From: Aliiglaciecola lipolytica
GTDB taxonomy: Bacteria > Pseudomonadota > Gammaproteobacteria > Enterobacterales > Alteromonadaceae
Length of the DNA: 64,000 nucleotides
Direction of reading: 5' to 3'
NCBI RefSeq assembly: GCF_018860635.1
Contig: NZ_JAHKPT010000022.1
Span: forward strand, 62,001-126,000
Within the stretch, counting starts at the first letter, position 1; each line of letters begins with the position of its first letter. A program made the position numbers and the translations under genes. The notes below the pieces were generated by a model. That model made no database searches and was not told the DNA's origin. It worked only from the letters and a program-made list of their open reading frames with translations. This document shows positions 28,059 through 38,358 of this stretch, one piece after another.

Positions 28059-28099
28059 AGATATCTCCAATTATTTGCGGTTGGCGTTTTCTGCTTGCT

Positions 28100-29077
28100 T
28101 TACATACTATCTCGCAATTCTGCCATTAACCTAAGGCTTTTTAACCGAGCGTCGGAATCATGAATCGGAAATGACACTATCAATTCGTCGATGCCTGTTT
28201 TTTCAATAAAGTCAGTCAACTTTGCTTTTATCGATTCTTTTGTTCCAACTAATGCGTATTGTAGAACGTGCTCGACATTGTACATGTCAGCAATACTCCA
28301 ATGAATTTTGTCTACAGGTTTAGGGAACGGAGTGTTGGCACTTGTACGCATCTGCAGAAATTTTTGTTGGACCGAAGTATATAAATAAGTTGCTTCTTCT
28401 TCTGTATCCGCCAGCACAGCCATTACCCCTGCCATTGCATAGGGTTTAGGGTTGTCAGTGGTTGCTTTGAAGTTACCTCGGTAGCTCTCTAAAGCTTGAA
28501 TTAACTGATCAGGAGCAAAATGAGAGGCGAATGCGTAAGGCAATCCAAACTCTGCGGCTAGCTGTGCACTGTATAAGCTGGATCCCAGCAACCATAAAGG
28601 AATATTGGTATCTTGGCCTGGTACTGCCAATACAGGTTGAGCTTGCGGACCTAAATAGCTTTGTAACTCACGAATATTTTGTGGGTACTGATCAGCTCCA
28701 GAACCACCTTGGCGTCGCAATGCCATAAGGGTTTGCATGTCGGTTCCCGGCGCACGTCCTAAACCTAAATCAATACGATCGCCATAGAGCTCTGCCAAAG
28801 TACCAAATTGTTCCGCAATGATTAACGGTGCATGGTTAGGGAGCATAACTCCGCCACTTCCAATTCGAATTGATTTTGTGGCTGCACCAATATTGGCAAG
28901 TAATACTGCAGTAGCCGAGCTGGCAACACTTTTCATTCCGTGGTGCTCTGCTAACCAATATCGTTTGTAGTTATGCTTTTCTGCTTCTACCGCCGTTGTA
29001 CGAGCCATATTTAATGCGTCAGAAACGGTTCTGTCTTCGCCGATGGTGGCCAAATCTAATATCGAAATCGGAATCAT
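28100..29077 (-). CDS. LLM-class flavin-dependent oxidoreductase (MsnO8 type)
   Basis: A 325-residue luciferase-like monooxygenase with a single TIM barrel. Signatures include [38 protein letters not shown] and [11 protein letters not shown]. These are the YhbW/MsnO8 group, flavin-dependent enzymes of unknown substrate. No flavin reductase is nearby. It lies upstream of glsA in the same orientation. The substrate cannot be inferred. Confidence 0.9.
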   Translation of the reverse strand: MIPISILDLATIGEDRTVSDALNMARTTAVEAEKHNYKRYWLAEHHGMKSVASSATAVLLANIGAATKSIRIGSGGVMLPNHAPLIIAEQFGTLAELYGDRIDLGLGRAPGTDMQTLMALRRQGGSGADQYPQNIRELQSYLGPQAQPVLAVPGQDTNIPLWLLGSSLYSAQLAAEFGLPYAFASHFAPDQLIQALESYRGNFKATTDNPKPYAMAGVMAVLADTEEEATYLYTSVQQKFLQMRTSANTPFPKPVDKIHWSIADMYNVEHVLQYALVGTKESIKAKLTDFIEKTGIDELIVSFPIHDSDARLKSLRLMAELRDSM

Positions 29078-29382
29078 GTTAATTATCTAGTCATTGAATC
29101 GGTACTAGGATTATTGCGGCGCAAGAAGACGTTTACAAGGGGGCGAATGGTAATATCAGCGCAGAACTAAGCCGTTGTCTATAATATTCAAAATAAGCAA
29201 AATCAATAGAGCTAGATGGAAGCCTGTGGCGTTGATAAAATTAGCAAGTAATCTGTTGGGAGGAATCGCTATCGTTTCGTTGGCTTTCAGTCGTTTTCAC
29301 AGTTGATCCATATTTGAATGGTGATATTGTGGTTGTTTAGAGGGCGAATAACCCGTAACCAAATATACATGAGAAGAAACTA
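29078..29382. other. Intergenic region
   Basis: Divergent promoter region between the LLM oxidoreductase and the AsmA-like protein. No distinct operator, hairpin or small gene is seen. An AGAAGAAAC stretch precedes the downstream start. Confidence 0.4.
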
Positions 29383-30159
29383 ATGAAAAAAGGACTAATC
29401 GTTTTTGCAATTATTATCCTGCTTATAGCAGGCGGCGCTTGGTATTTGTTAAGTGGTGCGGGGGACTTTATACGTGTTCAGATTGAACAGCAAGGCTCCA
29501 AATATCTTGGCACACCGGTATCGGTTTTCAAAGTCGATTTAGCCTTGGGCGAAGGTCGTTTGACGATTAGCGATATAGATGTTGAAAATCCAGACGGTTT
29601 TAGTGATGAGGATGCGTTTAGTGTTGAGAACATTACTTTAGATTTAGGCGAAGTGCTAAGTGAACCTTATGTCGTTCAAACTGTAAGCATAAACGCACCA
29701 GAAGTACTGTACGAAGTAGATGAAAAAGGCCAAGGAAATTTACTGGTCATTAAAAATAATTTGACTGCCAACCTACCTAAATCAGAAGGTCAAGCGTCTA
29801 CTGAACCAGGTGCCAATCCGTTAATAATTGTGGAAAATGTGACGGTTAGCAATGTGCGTTTAAAACTCGATTTTGAAAAACTCTCCACGGGAGATTTTAA
29901 AATTGAGCAAAAAACTTATGAGATTACTTTACCTACCTTTAACGCGGGTCCTATTGGTCAACCCAATGGCATACCTGCCGACCAAGCTGGTGTTGCGATA
30001 GTAAATGCAATGCTTGATAACATCATTGCTAAAGCGAAATCTGAAGCAAAGAATAAGTTAGCAGAAGAAGCCAAAAAACTAGCGCAAGAAAAACTTGATG
30101 AAGAGAAAGACAAACTTACCGAGAAAGCCAAAGATAAACTTAAAGGTTTGTTTAATTAA
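29383..30159 (+). CDS. AsmA-like envelope protein of unknown function
   Basis: A 258-residue protein with one N-terminal membrane segment (about residues 4-22), so most of it is periplasmic. The middle (LGTPVSVFKVDLALGEGRLTISDIDVENP, later IIVENVTVSNVRLKL) has the beta-strand repeats seen in AsmA/DUF748 lipid-transfer-like proteins. The last 45 residues are a charged amphipathic coil (AKSEAKNKLAEEAKKLAQEK). It is much shorter than AsmA. Function is not known; a role in envelope lipid traffic would be a guess. It is followed by a strong terminator. Confidence 0.72.
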   Translation: MKKGLIVFAIIILLIAGGAWYLLSGAGDFIRVQIEQQGSKYLGTPVSVFKVDLALGEGRLTISDIDVENPDGFSDEDAFSVENITLDLGEVLSEPYVVQTVSINAPEVLYEVDEKGQGNLLVIKNNLTANLPKSEGQASTEPGANPLIIVENVTVSNVRLKLDFEKLSTGDFKIEQKTYEITLPTFNAGPIGQPNGIPADQAGVAIVNAMLDNIIAKAKSEAKNKLAEEAKKLAQEKLDEEKDKLTEKAKDKLKGLFN

Positions 30160-30187
30160 GCTTGGTAAAACACTCTTTAAATAGTCT

Positions 30188-30224
30188 AAAAGGGTCAGAT
30201 TGAATTTAAATCTGACCCTTTTTT
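30188..30224 (+). terminator. Strong terminator/REP-like inverted repeat
   Basis: AAAAGGGTCAGATT and AATCTGACCCTTTT form a long stem with a short AT loop and a T run, so it is an efficient intrinsic terminator. The GGGTCAGA/TCTGACCC arms also resemble dispersed REP-like elements of gammaproteobacteria; only one copy is seen here. Confidence 0.85.
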
Positions 30225-30529
30225 TATCGCTATAAATCGATATTTGATTATGTGACAACCCCTCACTTTTAGCCATTTACTGATGCAGCTAAATACCAAT
30301 TTTCAGTCTCAAATAACTAGAGGAAGTGAATGCTAACTTCGGTATAAGTATCAGAAAAAAAAGAAGATTATATAAAACCTAGATGTAAATAGTTGGTGAA
30401 TGCCTTATAGTGACGCTCGCATTTTCAACGATTCTTAAAATCAGGCATCCAACAAAAATGCATTCGTTGTTAGATTATTAGTGTCAATTTTTGTCACTTA
30501 CCACAGGCACTCTTTTTATAAGGATCGTT

Positions 30530-31465
30530 ATGCAATTCGCATGTATTGGACTAGGTAATGTTGGTCGTTCATGGGCTGTTACTTTTGCACGGGCAGGTTA
30601 TCAAGTTCGTTTATGGGATAAAGATCCAGAATCTTTAGCAAAAGCCTATTCGCTTATACGCAAAGCACTAGAAGACTTAACCACAGTGGATCCAGATTTT
30701 GATGTGCAAAAGGCTTTTGCTAATGTGCACCTTGCTGAAACTATGGCGTTGGCGGTTGAAGATGCCGATTATGTACAAGAAAGTACGGCTGAAAACGTTA
30801 ACGTGAAGGTGCAAGTGTTTAATGCGTTGGGGGATTTGGCTCCGGAAAAATGCCTATTAGCTAGCTCCACATCAGCGATTCCGGCCTCTGAATTTTTAGC
30901 ATCGGTAAGTTATCCGCAACGCTGCCTTATTGTTCATCCTGTTAACCCTCCACATATTATTCCCTTGGTGGAGTTATGCGCATCGCCTTGGACCAGTCCT
31001 GAAGTTGTCCAGCAAGCTAAGTCTATGATGGAGCAATTGGGCCAATCGCCGATTGTATTAAACAAAGAAATCGATGGTTTTGTGCTTAATCGACTGCAGT
31101 GGGCCTTACTTGGTGAAGCAATGCATTTGGTTGGTGAAGGATACTGTTCAGTTGAAGATATCGATAAAGTGTTAACTAAAGGTCTGGCTTTACGCTGGGC
31201 ACTTATGGGACCTTTTGAAGTGGGGCATCTTAACGCGACTAAGGGTTTAGAAGGTTACTTTGATGTACTCCAAGACGCGCTAAAACGTGTGCAAGGTAGT
31301 CTTAAAACAGATTATCCACCGAATAGTGACTTAGTCTCACAGGCCCATGATGTTATGGCTAAACGAATACCGGTAAACGAAATCGAAAACTATCAATCAG
31401 CAAGAGACCAACGTTTATTGAAACTGCGCCAGCATATTGATGGGACGGGTTGCAAAAATACCTAA
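30530..31465 (+). CDS. 3-hydroxyacyl-CoA dehydrogenase family protein (CRYL1/gulonate dehydrogenase-like)
   Basis: A 311-residue NAD-dependent dehydrogenase. A Rossmann fold starts at the N terminus (CIGLGNVGRSWAVTFARAGYQVRLWDKD), with an acidic residue after strand 2 suggesting NAD. The motif STSAIPASEF and the catalytic IVHPVNPPHIIPLVEL follow, then the helical C-terminal domain (KEIDGFVLNRLQWALLGEA). Members act on hydroxyacyl-CoAs, L-gulonate or carnitine. The open frame starts upstream, but the ATG at 30530 has an AAGGA site and matches the Rossmann start. It stands alone, so the substrate is open. Confidence 0.88.
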   Translation: MQFACIGLGNVGRSWAVTFARAGYQVRLWDKDPESLAKAYSLIRKALEDLTTVDPDFDVQKAFANVHLAETMALAVEDADYVQESTAENVNVKVQVFNALGDLAPEKCLLASSTSAIPASEFLASVSYPQRCLIVHPVNPPHIIPLVELCASPWTSPEVVQQAKSMMEQLGQSPIVLNKEIDGFVLNRLQWALLGEAMHLVGEGYCSVEDIDKVLTKGLALRWALMGPFEVGHLNATKGLEGYFDVLQDALKRVQGSLKTDYPPNSDLVSQAHDVMAKRIPVNEIENYQSARDQRLLKLRQHIDGTGCKNT

Positions 31466-31481
31466 ATGAACCTAACAGCAA

Positions 31482-31518
31482 GCATTGAATACATGGTCTT
31501 CACGACTGTATTCAATGC
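31482..31518. terminator. Inverted repeat between convergent genes
   Basis: A perfect 12-bp stem (GCATTGAATACA with TGTATTCAATGC) around a 13-base loop, between two convergent genes. A probable bidirectional terminator. Confidence 0.65.
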
Positions 31519-31551
31519 GACTTATTGAGCTTAATCACTACTTGGGTTTAA

Positions 31552-32220
31552 CTACGCGAGGTTCTTAGACAAAAAGTCGACCGTTCTGGTAAATGCTAAC
31601 TCCGCACTTTTTTGATGATAACTAGCGCGGTCAACACAGGAAAATCCATGATTGGCTTCGGCATAAACATAAATAGGTTGTTGTGGATTAGCTGCACGAA
31701 TCAATTCAATATCTTGTTGGCAAACATAAGGGTCAACTTCCCCAAAATGAAACAGCATAGGACAGCTAGGTTGCTTGCTTAAATGATCTGTAATTGCCGT
31801 TCCGTAATAACTCACCGCGCAGGTTGGTGATAATTCGTTAGCACTTACGTACGCCAAAGTACCTCCCATGCAATATCCTAGCACCGCAATTTTACCATCT
31901 ACTTTAACGGCTTCCATCGCAGACTTAATATCAATTAGCATATCTTGTTGTTTGGATTTGCTCATCAGCTCGACACCTTTTTCGACATTAGCATAATCGA
32001 GAACAATGCCTGGCTCTAGTCTGTCAAACAATGAAGGCACTATGGTTTTATAGCCCAATTCAGCAAATTCCCGTGCTACCGATTTTAGATGTTCAGTGAT
32101 GCCGAAAATTTCCTGAATGATTACCAAACCCGCTTTCGGATTTTCAGGCTCGGCAAGATAGGCGGTAAATTTATGGCCATCTTCAGCGGTTAAATTTATA
32201 TTTTTGTTCACAGCGTTCAC
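31552..32220 (-). CDS. Dienelactone hydrolase family protein
   Basis: A 222-residue alpha/beta hydrolase. The catalytic triad is visible: nucleophilic Cys in GYCMGG (about residue 117), Asp in GEVDPYV and His in ANHGFSC. A Glu in IIQEIFG interacts with the nucleophile in the family. It hydrolyses dienelactones or similar esters in aromatic breakdown or general detoxification; no ring-cleavage genes are nearby, so the physiological substrate is unknown. It faces away from the leuD gene's 3' end. Confidence 0.9.
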   Translation of the reverse strand: MNAVNKNINLTAEDGHKFTAYLAEPENPKAGLVIIQEIFGITEHLKSVAREFAELGYKTIVPSLFDRLEPGIVLDYANVEKGVELMSKSKQQDMLIDIKSAMEAVKVDGKIAVLGYCMGGTLAYVSANELSPTCAVSYYGTAITDHLSKQPSCPMLFHFGEVDPYVCQQDIELIRAANPQQPIYVYAEANHGFSCVDRASYHQKSAELAFTRTVDFLSKNLA

Positions 32221-32322
32221 CTTTTATAACGTTAGATACTTTTAGCTCAATTTATCCAATGTGCATACTATTAAGCCGCATTGAAAAGCGGCGCAATTAT
32301 GGATTTCAGTTAAGCAAAATCC

Positions 32323-32931
32323 TTAGTTCCATAACCAAGGTTGCGTTTGGCTTTGTTTATTCTCGAATGCGCTTATATCGTCTATGTCCATTGTCAGTTG
32401 TCTGGATATTTCATCTAAACCTGAGATCAACATTTGCTTATGTGCAGCTCCGATTTCAAAGGTTATGTTACTCTTCCCCTCAACTTCGATGCTCTGGGTC
32501 GCAAGGTCGATAGTGATAGGTTTTGTTTGGGCTGCGTTATCTAACAATATTTTAATCTGTGATTCTGATAACACTATGGGTAATAACATATTGTTAAAAC
32601 AATTCGAATAAAAAATCTCACCGAAACTTTGTGCGATAACGCACTTTATTCCATAGTCTGTAAGCGCCCAAACAGCGGTTTCTCTGCTTGAGCCACAACC
32701 AAAATTATTGCCGGCAATGAGAATCTTTGTTTTAGCAAATTTTTGCTGATTTAATACGAAGTCGGCTTTTGGTTGGCCCTGACTATCAAATCTTCGATCA
32801 TAAAATAAACATTCATGCATCCCTTGTTTGCTCAGACGAGTTAAGAAGCGTCCAGGGTAAATAACGTCAGTGTCTATGTTGTCTTCAGGCAACGCCGCAG
32901 CGATTCCCGATATTTGTTTAAAGCCTGTCAT
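32323..32931 (-). CDS. leuD: 3-isopropylmalate dehydratase small subunit
   Basis: A 202-residue LeuD: IDTDVIYPGRFL near the N terminus and the swivelling-domain signature GNNFGCGSSRETAVWAL, then VIAQSFGEIFYSNCFNN. With LeuC it forms the isomerase converting 2- to 3-isopropylmalate in leucine synthesis. It lies 20 bp after the leuC C-terminal part in the same orientation. leuA and leuB are absent, so this leuCD could be a second, non-leucine copy acting on another hydroxyacid, or part of a scattered pathway. Confidence 0.88.
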   Translation of the reverse strand: MTGFKQISGIAAALPEDNIDTDVIYPGRFLTRLSKQGMHECLFYDRRFDSQGQPKADFVLNQQKFAKTKILIAGNNFGCGSSRETAVWALTDYGIKCVIAQSFGEIFYSNCFNNMLLPIVLSESQIKILLDNAAQTKPITIDLATQSIEVEGKSNITFEIGAAHKQMLISGLDEISRQLTMDIDDISAFENKQSQTQPWLWN

Positions 32932-32951
32932 ATTTGAGTTCTACTATGCTA

Positions 32952-34367
32952 TTAAATAAGTTCACGGACGTCTGTTATTTCACCCGTAATTGCCGCGGCT
33001 GCTGCCATGGCTGGGCTCATTAAATGGGTACGTCCGCCGACGCCTTGGCGTCCTTCAAAATTTCTATTTGAGGTTGAAGCGCATCGCTCGCCCGGCTTTA
33101 GTCGGTCATTGTTCATCGCCACGCACATGGAACAGCCTGCAGCTCTCCATTCAAAACCTGCGCCCATGAAAATTTGGTCGAGGCCTTCAGCTTCCGCGTG
33201 AGCTTTTACTTCACCTGAGCCTGGGACTACAATTGCCAACACATTTTCGGCAACGCTTTTTCCGATGATAACCTTGGCCGCTGCGCGCAAGTCTTCAATC
33301 CGACTATTAGTACAAGAACCAATAAAGACTTTGTTTATCTTCAATCCTTTAATTTCAGCATTGGCTTTGATATCCATATAATCTAGGGCTTTTCTCCAAT
33401 TTGCCTCAGTGGAGTCGTCTTAAGCATCAGCAAGTTGTGGAATTTTATGGCTAATTGAGATGGTGTGTTCAGGGCTGGTCCCCCAACTGACATAAGGTTC
33501 AAGGTTATCAATGTCGATCTCAATTTCAGCGTCGAATATTGCATCGCTATCACTTGGTAAGGTGCGCCAATAGTTAACTGCTTGATCCCACAAGTCGTCT
33601 TTGGGGGCCATAGGACGATTTTGCAAATAGTTAAAAGTCACTTCATCAGGTGCGACCATACCAACACGTGCGCCGGCTTCGATTGTCATATTGCAAAGCG
33701 TCATGCGCGCTTCCATGCTCATTTTTCGGATCACATCACCAGCGTATTCAATGGCATAACCTGTTCCACCGGAAACTCCTAACTTAGCGATAGTCGCAAG
33801 CGCCATATCCTTAGCGGTAACATGCAATGGTAATTCACCGCTGAAGGTAATACGCATGGTCTTTGCTTTCACTTGGTTTAGGCATTGAGTAGCGAACACT
33901 TTTTCACATTCACTTGCGCCTATTCCAAATGCTAGGCTACCAAATGCACCATGAGTTGCGGTATGAGAGTCACCGCATACCAAAGTAGTGCCAGGCAATG
34001 TAAAGCCTTGCTCAGGACCCACGATATGCAAAATCCCCTGACGCTTATCGTTTACTGAAATGTAGGGCATTCCTGTATCTTCGACGTTATTTTCCAACGC
34101 AATTAACATCGCTTTTGCTTGTGGATCTGCTATGTGCTGTCTGTTGTTGCTGCTGGGTATTGTGGTTGGTAAAACGTGATCTACCATCGCCAATGCTTTT
34201 GCTGGTTGGCGTAATTTAGCACCTCGTTGCTTTAATGATGCAAAAGAAACTGGCGTGCTAACTTCTTGAACAAGATGACGATCGATGTAAATTAGGCAAG
34301 TATCATCCTCATTTTGCTTAACGACGTGGCTATCCCAAATTTTGTCATACAGTGTTTTACTACTCAC
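32952..34367 (-). pseudogene. leuC: LeuC, 3-isopropylmalate dehydratase large subunit, interrupted by an in-frame TAA
   Basis: The two reading frames (34367-33420 and the piece ending at 32952) are in the same frame and together give about 470 residues, the full LeuC length. A TAA at 33420-33422 lies at the inter-domain region: the first part ends PQLADA and the next residues, [19 protein letters not shown], continue the protein without a gap. The N-terminal part holds CGDSHTATHGAFG; the second holds the iron-sulfur ligands (FIGSCTNSR and GCSMC). A start at 33377 lacks a well-placed ribosome-binding site. Readings: nonsense mutation, assembly error or a two-part enzyme. Confidence 0.8.
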
Positions 34368-34429
34368 TTTTAATCACCGGTTAAAGAATGTACTGAGGTT
34401 AAGGAACTATGCAAACTGGCGACATTCGA

Positions 34430-34684
34430 CTAGAGACCCTGTTTAATTTGCAGAGCGGGTCGTTGAGCTATGTCTATGGTTAATTGCTGACTTTTTATTG
34501 CTTCTTTTATCGATTTATCTGGATTGAGTACATCACCGTAACTTGGCAAGATTGCGCTAAATTGGTGTTCATTAGTACGGCTGAAAATAGGCAAATGGAG
34601 CTGTAGATGATCGCCCTAGTTATCGGAAACCGTTGTTATGTAAACAATTTTGTGGATGGAGTCTACCTGAAACTTAGCGCTTTA
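34430..34684 (-). pseudogene. Possible decayed coding remnant upstream of leuC
   Basis: On the minus strand, one frame reads as protein-like sequence with TAA (34682-34684) and TAG (34616-34618) inside, ending at TAG (34430-34432). The last 61 codons contain LQLHLPIFSRTNEHQFSAIL and SYGDVLNPDKSIKEAI, and before the internal TAG is FQVDSIHKIVYITTVSDN. All three parts share one frame, which suggests a gene lost to point mutations. I do not recognise the family. It lies 62 bp before leuC in the same orientation, so it may have belonged to the same operon. Confidence 0.35.
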
Positions 34685-34937
34685 AGTAGCAATGCGTACC
34701 ATCTGGCTATGTCCATTTCGTATAATATATTTAATTCACGTTAAGCTGAGTAGAGTAGCAGTTACTTTCATTGGCGTGCTGGCATGTATGCCAAATCAAC
34801 CAATTTGAATTTTGAAATGGCATACAATGAAGTTGCTAAAGCACTTTATAACGCTAAAATTAATGGACTGCACAAATTAGAGGTTTGTCATTCATCGGGT
34901 ACTTTTTCGATGTCCATTTTTGCCAAGGAGAATCGCG

Positions 34938-36422
34938 GTGCAAAACTATATTCTGGCTATCGATCAGGGAACTACCAGTTCAAGGGCGATTTTATTTTCA
35001 TTGGATGGCAAACCTTGCTTTATTGCGCAACAGGAGTTTAGTCAATCCTATCCTGATGATGGATGGGTAGAGCATGATCCTGAAGAAATTTGGCAAAGCG
35101 TCCTGAAAACCTGTAAAGACGTTATTGTTGAAGCACAGATTGACGTTTCTCAAGTCGTTTCTATTGGTATAACCAATCAACGAGAAACGACAATAGTGTG
35201 GGATAAAAAAACCGGAAAAACCCTGTATCCTGCAATAGTGTGGCAAGACCGGCGAACTTCCTCGATCTGCAAGCAGTTCAGTGAAGATTCCCAGCTAGTA
35301 GAGCATATCACCGACACTACGGGATTATTATTAGACCCTTATTTCTGCGCAACTAAAATTAAATGGATATTGGACAATGTAGAAGGAGCGCGCGAAAAAG
35401 CTGAATCTGGTTTACTTGCTTTTGGCACCGTTGATACATTCTTAATTTGGCGGTTGACCAAAGGACGCTGCCACTACACAGACGCAACCAATGCCTCTCG
35501 CACTATGTTGTTCGATATTCATAAGCAACAATGGGATCCACAACTTTTAAAAACATTCGATATCCCGCAATCAATCTTGCCAACAGTATTAGACAGCGCT
35601 GACGAGTTTGGTAAAACGAATCCTACATTGCTGGGCAAAGCTATCCCTATTCAAGGAGTTGCAGGGGATCAACAGGCAGCGCTGTTTGGACAAACTTGTT
35701 TTAAAAAGGGCATGGCAAAAACAACCTATGGCACTGGTTGTTTCATGGTGTTGAATACCGGTTTAACACCGCTTAAATCTCATAATCGACTATTAACAAC
35801 GGTCGCTTATCGGTTAAACGGTGAAACAACTTACGCTTTAGAAGGCAGTATCTTCATGGCTGGCGCTACGATTCAGTGGTTGCGCGATGGCTTGCAACTA
35901 ATCAAAGAGGCGTCTGAAACTGAATCGCTGGCGAAGATGGCCAGTCCGAACAATAGTGTATTTTTGGTGCCGGCGTTTACTGGCTTGGGTGCGCCTTATT
36001 GGGACCCTGATGCGCGCGGAGCTATTTTAGGTTTAACCCGTGATACAGGTATTAATGAAATAGTCGCAGCAGGTTTACAGTCAGTGTGTTATCAATCAAA
36101 AGATCTGCAAAAAGCCATGGAAAGTGATGGTGCCCGCGCAACCAACCTTCGAGTTGACGGCGGAATGGTTAAGAATGATTGGTTGATGGGTTTTTTAGCT
36201 GACATCTTAGGAGCAGAGGTGGATAGACCTGAAATTACTGAAACCACTGCGTTAGGAGCAGCCTATTTGGCCGGATTACAAGCGGGTATCTACAAATCTT
36301 TAGATGAACTGAGTGCACAGTGGCGATGCGAACACACATTTACGCCAAGGTTCTCTAAACAAGAAAGGGACCATGCTTATTCTTTATGGCAACAAGCGGT
36401 GAATCGAATTCGCTGTGATTGA
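34938..36422 (+). CDS. glpK: Glycerol kinase
   Basis: A 494-residue FGGY-family kinase that phosphorylates glycerol to glycerol 3-phosphate. Motifs: [14 protein letters not shown] (phosphate loop), [36 protein letters not shown] and [13 protein letters not shown]. The start is a GTG at 34938 with AAGGAGA 8 bases upstream; the open frame begins earlier (34920), but the extra residues are unlike the family. No glpF, glpD or glpR gene is adjacent. A short frame (34784-35041) overlapping the start is not supported. Confidence 0.95.
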   Translation: MQNYILAIDQGTTSSRAILFSLDGKPCFIAQQEFSQSYPDDGWVEHDPEEIWQSVLKTCKDVIVEAQIDVSQVVSIGITNQRETTIVWDKKTGKTLYPAIVWQDRRTSSICKQFSEDSQLVEHITDTTGLLLDPYFCATKIKWILDNVEGAREKAESGLLAFGTVDTFLIWRLTKGRCHYTDATNASRTMLFDIHKQQWDPQLLKTFDIPQSILPTVLDSADEFGKTNPTLLGKAIPIQGVAGDQQAALFGQTCFKKGMAKTTYGTGCFMVLNTGLTPLKSHNRLLTTVAYRLNGETTYALEGSIFMAGATIQWLRDGLQLIKEASETESLAKMASPNNSVFLVPAFTGLGAPYWDPDARGAILGLTRDTGINEIVAAGLQSVCYQSKDLQKAMESDGARATNLRVDGGMVKNDWLMGFLADILGAEVDRPEITETTALGAAYLAGLQAGIYKSLDELSAQWRCEHTFTPRFSKQERDHAYSLWQQAVNRIRCD

Positions 36423-36555
36423 ATGCTAAACCCTTGCACACAGATCCATCTTAATGCTGTTAGACAGGCAATAAATTGCCCATGCTCATCGCTTTTTATC
36501 CTTAAGTGGGCGTGATTTTGCCACTTAATTTCATGTGTTTTTGGCCTATTACCTA

Positions 36556-37335
36556 CTAATAGTTTCTAGAAACAAAGCTATACGCTTTATTCGCTTGTTC
36601 AATTGTATTGGTCACCTGAGAAACCGTTGATTCTATCGTTTCCTTGTCGGCATCTTCAAACATGTAGTCTGTTACATTGTTATAGATGGATTTGCCGGAG
36701 AATGATTCAATCGCCATATCGGCAGCGGCAAAAGCCATTCCTATCGGTCCCCCATAAACAAATCCACCCAATAATTCAGATACCGGATCCACACTGGTAT
36801 GGGATGTATTTTGGTAAATATCAGAGACAATAGGAATGTGATTTAGAATGTTAATAGTGTCAAAAAAATCATCCATGCCTAAGCCATCTTCACCTATTAC
36901 ATAATTTGAAATATCTTGAATTGAACCCAACAAGGTAGTGTCAGAATTTAACGCGCTTAAGTCAGTGGTGCTTACTTCCGGCTCGGCAGAAATAGCGGCA
37001 GTCGCACTACTGAAAAGGTTGGCGCTGAGACTACTCAATAAAGAGGTTTGTAGGTTCGCAATTGAATCTAGTGACGTCAGTTGAGATAAAGAGTCTTCAG
37101 TAAATTGATCTAACCCAATAGCTGAAAAAAGACTTTTCTGAATGCTGTCAATTGCTGAATCCATGTTGGCGTTTTCTTCAGCGGAGTTATCACTGTCGTT
37201 TTGCTGCATCAGTGACATTAAACCACCAAACACCTGATTGATTCCTTCTGAGCTTGCTGAGGATTCACTTGCAGAAGGTGTTTCAACGGCGGTGCCTAAA
37301 CCTAAGTTATTTTGTAATGTATCTATGACATTCAT
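36556..37335 (-). CDS. Ser-rich hypothetical protein divergent from flgH
   Basis: A 259-residue protein with no signal peptide. The first half is rich in Ser, Ala, Asn and Asp (TPSASESSASSEG, then ANLQTSLLSSLSANLFSSAT), and the second half has a conserved-looking block (ILNHIPIVSDIYQNTSH, then GGFVYGGPIGMAFAAADMAIESF). This resembles glycine-zipper stretches that insert in membranes, but no family is recognised. It diverges from the flgH-like gene across about 270 bp. Its length and composition would fit a secreted or surface protein exported without a leader, which is a guess. Confidence 0.65.
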   Translation of the reverse strand: MNVIDTLQNNLGLGTAVETPSASESSASSEGINQVFGGLMSLMQQNDSDNSAEENANMDSAIDSIQKSLFSAIGLDQFTEDSLSQLTSLDSIANLQTSLLSSLSANLFSSATAAISAEPEVSTTDLSALNSDTTLLGSIQDISNYVIGEDGLGMDDFFDTINILNHIPIVSDIYQNTSHTSVDPVSELLGGFVYGGPIGMAFAAADMAIESFSGKSIYNNVTDYMFEDADKETIESTVSQVTNTIEQANKAYSFVSRNY

Positions 37336-37607
37336 GGGTAATGACTACTCTTAATTTACGCATTTTGGATGGAGTTGTGTAGATGCTGATAGGCTAAAAT
37401 CGTGCCAAAAATTTAGCCAAGTATCATATACTTAAACAACTTGGCTGAAATTCTATTTACATTAAAAGCGCTAGTGTAAAGTTTTAGTAAAGGTCCTAAA
37501 GTGATTTATTTTTTCGGTAAAATAACCTCAGAATTTGGCATGTGAGAGGCAATTCTAATCATAAATATGTTGTTATCTTTAGATAGCAATTGAGGTTATA
37601 TTTGAGT

Positions 37608-38351
37608 ATGAAAAAGTATCACTTTATCTCTTTTTTCTGTTTTGTTGTTTGCTCATGTTCACAAACACCTAGCGTAGAAGAAGAAGTTGTCGAAAACCTG
37701 CCAACCAATCCAAAAGTTAGTCAAAGAGCCATTAGTCAAAAAGACAAAGAGATCATGCCCAATGATCCCAGTTACAGACCTATCCGCATGGAAGGGGTCG
37801 AATCTATAGCAGTCCCCACAGGATCACTTTTTCAACTAGACGATGACGCTAGCCTGTATCAGTTGCACCGCAAATACCAAGTGGGTGACATGATTTTAGT
37901 TCGACTAAGTGAGTCAACTACGTCAAAAAAATCCATCGATTTTCAAAGGGATAAAAGTAGTCGATTTGAGTTAGGACCTGTGAATGTTACTGCTGGACCT
38001 ATCCAGATTGATGAAACAGACTTAAATATAGAACACAATGAAGAAAATGAGTTCGATACATCATCAGAAGCCAATCAATCTAATTCTTTGAAAGGTGATA
38101 TTACCGTATATGTAAAAGAAGTCTTACCCAATAATAATCTTGTGGTTGCCGGCGAGAAGTGGATTACGCTGAACACTGGGCAAGAATACGTCAGATTTTC
38201 CGGTGAAATACGAACCGCCGATATTGATGCTTCAAATACTATTATTTCCTCTAAAGTGGGGAATTCACGCATTGAGTACAGTGGCAAAGGCGAATTGCAC
38301 TCCAATCAAGAAGAGTCAGTAATCAATAAATTATTTGGCATTTTCAATTAA
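37608..38351 (+). CDS. flgH: FlgH-like flagellar L-ring lipoprotein, isolated copy
   Basis: A 247-residue FlgH-family protein. The N terminus has a hydrophobic leader with a cysteine (VVCSC) fitting lipid attachment. The C-terminal half has the L-ring signature: GEKWITLNTGQEYVRFSG, RTADIDASNTIISSKVGNS and RIEYSGKGEL. FlgH forms the outer membrane ring around the flagellar rod. It is not in a flagellar cluster: its only partner is a flgT-like gene 7 bp downstream. The ATG at 37608 gives the leader; the open frame starts at a TTG slightly upstream. It may be a paralogue for another envelope machine. Confidence 0.85.
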   Translation: MKKYHFISFFCFVVCSCSQTPSVEEEVVENLPTNPKVSQRAISQKDKEIMPNDPSYRPIRMEGVESIAVPTGSLFQLDDDASLYQLHRKYQVGDMILVRLSESTTSKKSIDFQRDKSSRFELGPVNVTAGPIQIDETDLNIEHNEENEFDTSSEANQSNSLKGDITVYVKEVLPNNNLVVAGEKWITLNTGQEYVRFSGEIRTADIDASNTIISSKVGNSRIEYSGKGELHSNQEESVINKLFGIFN

Positions 38352-38358
38352 CTGAAAA

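Noticed and set aside
34784-35041. 85-codon frame before and into glpK
   Set aside because: It overlaps the start of a certain gene in another frame and has no family match or good ribosome-binding site.
37470-37530. Sigma-28-like TAAAG and CGGTAA elements before flgH
   Set aside because: The spacer is about three bases too short for a flagellar promoter, so not called.
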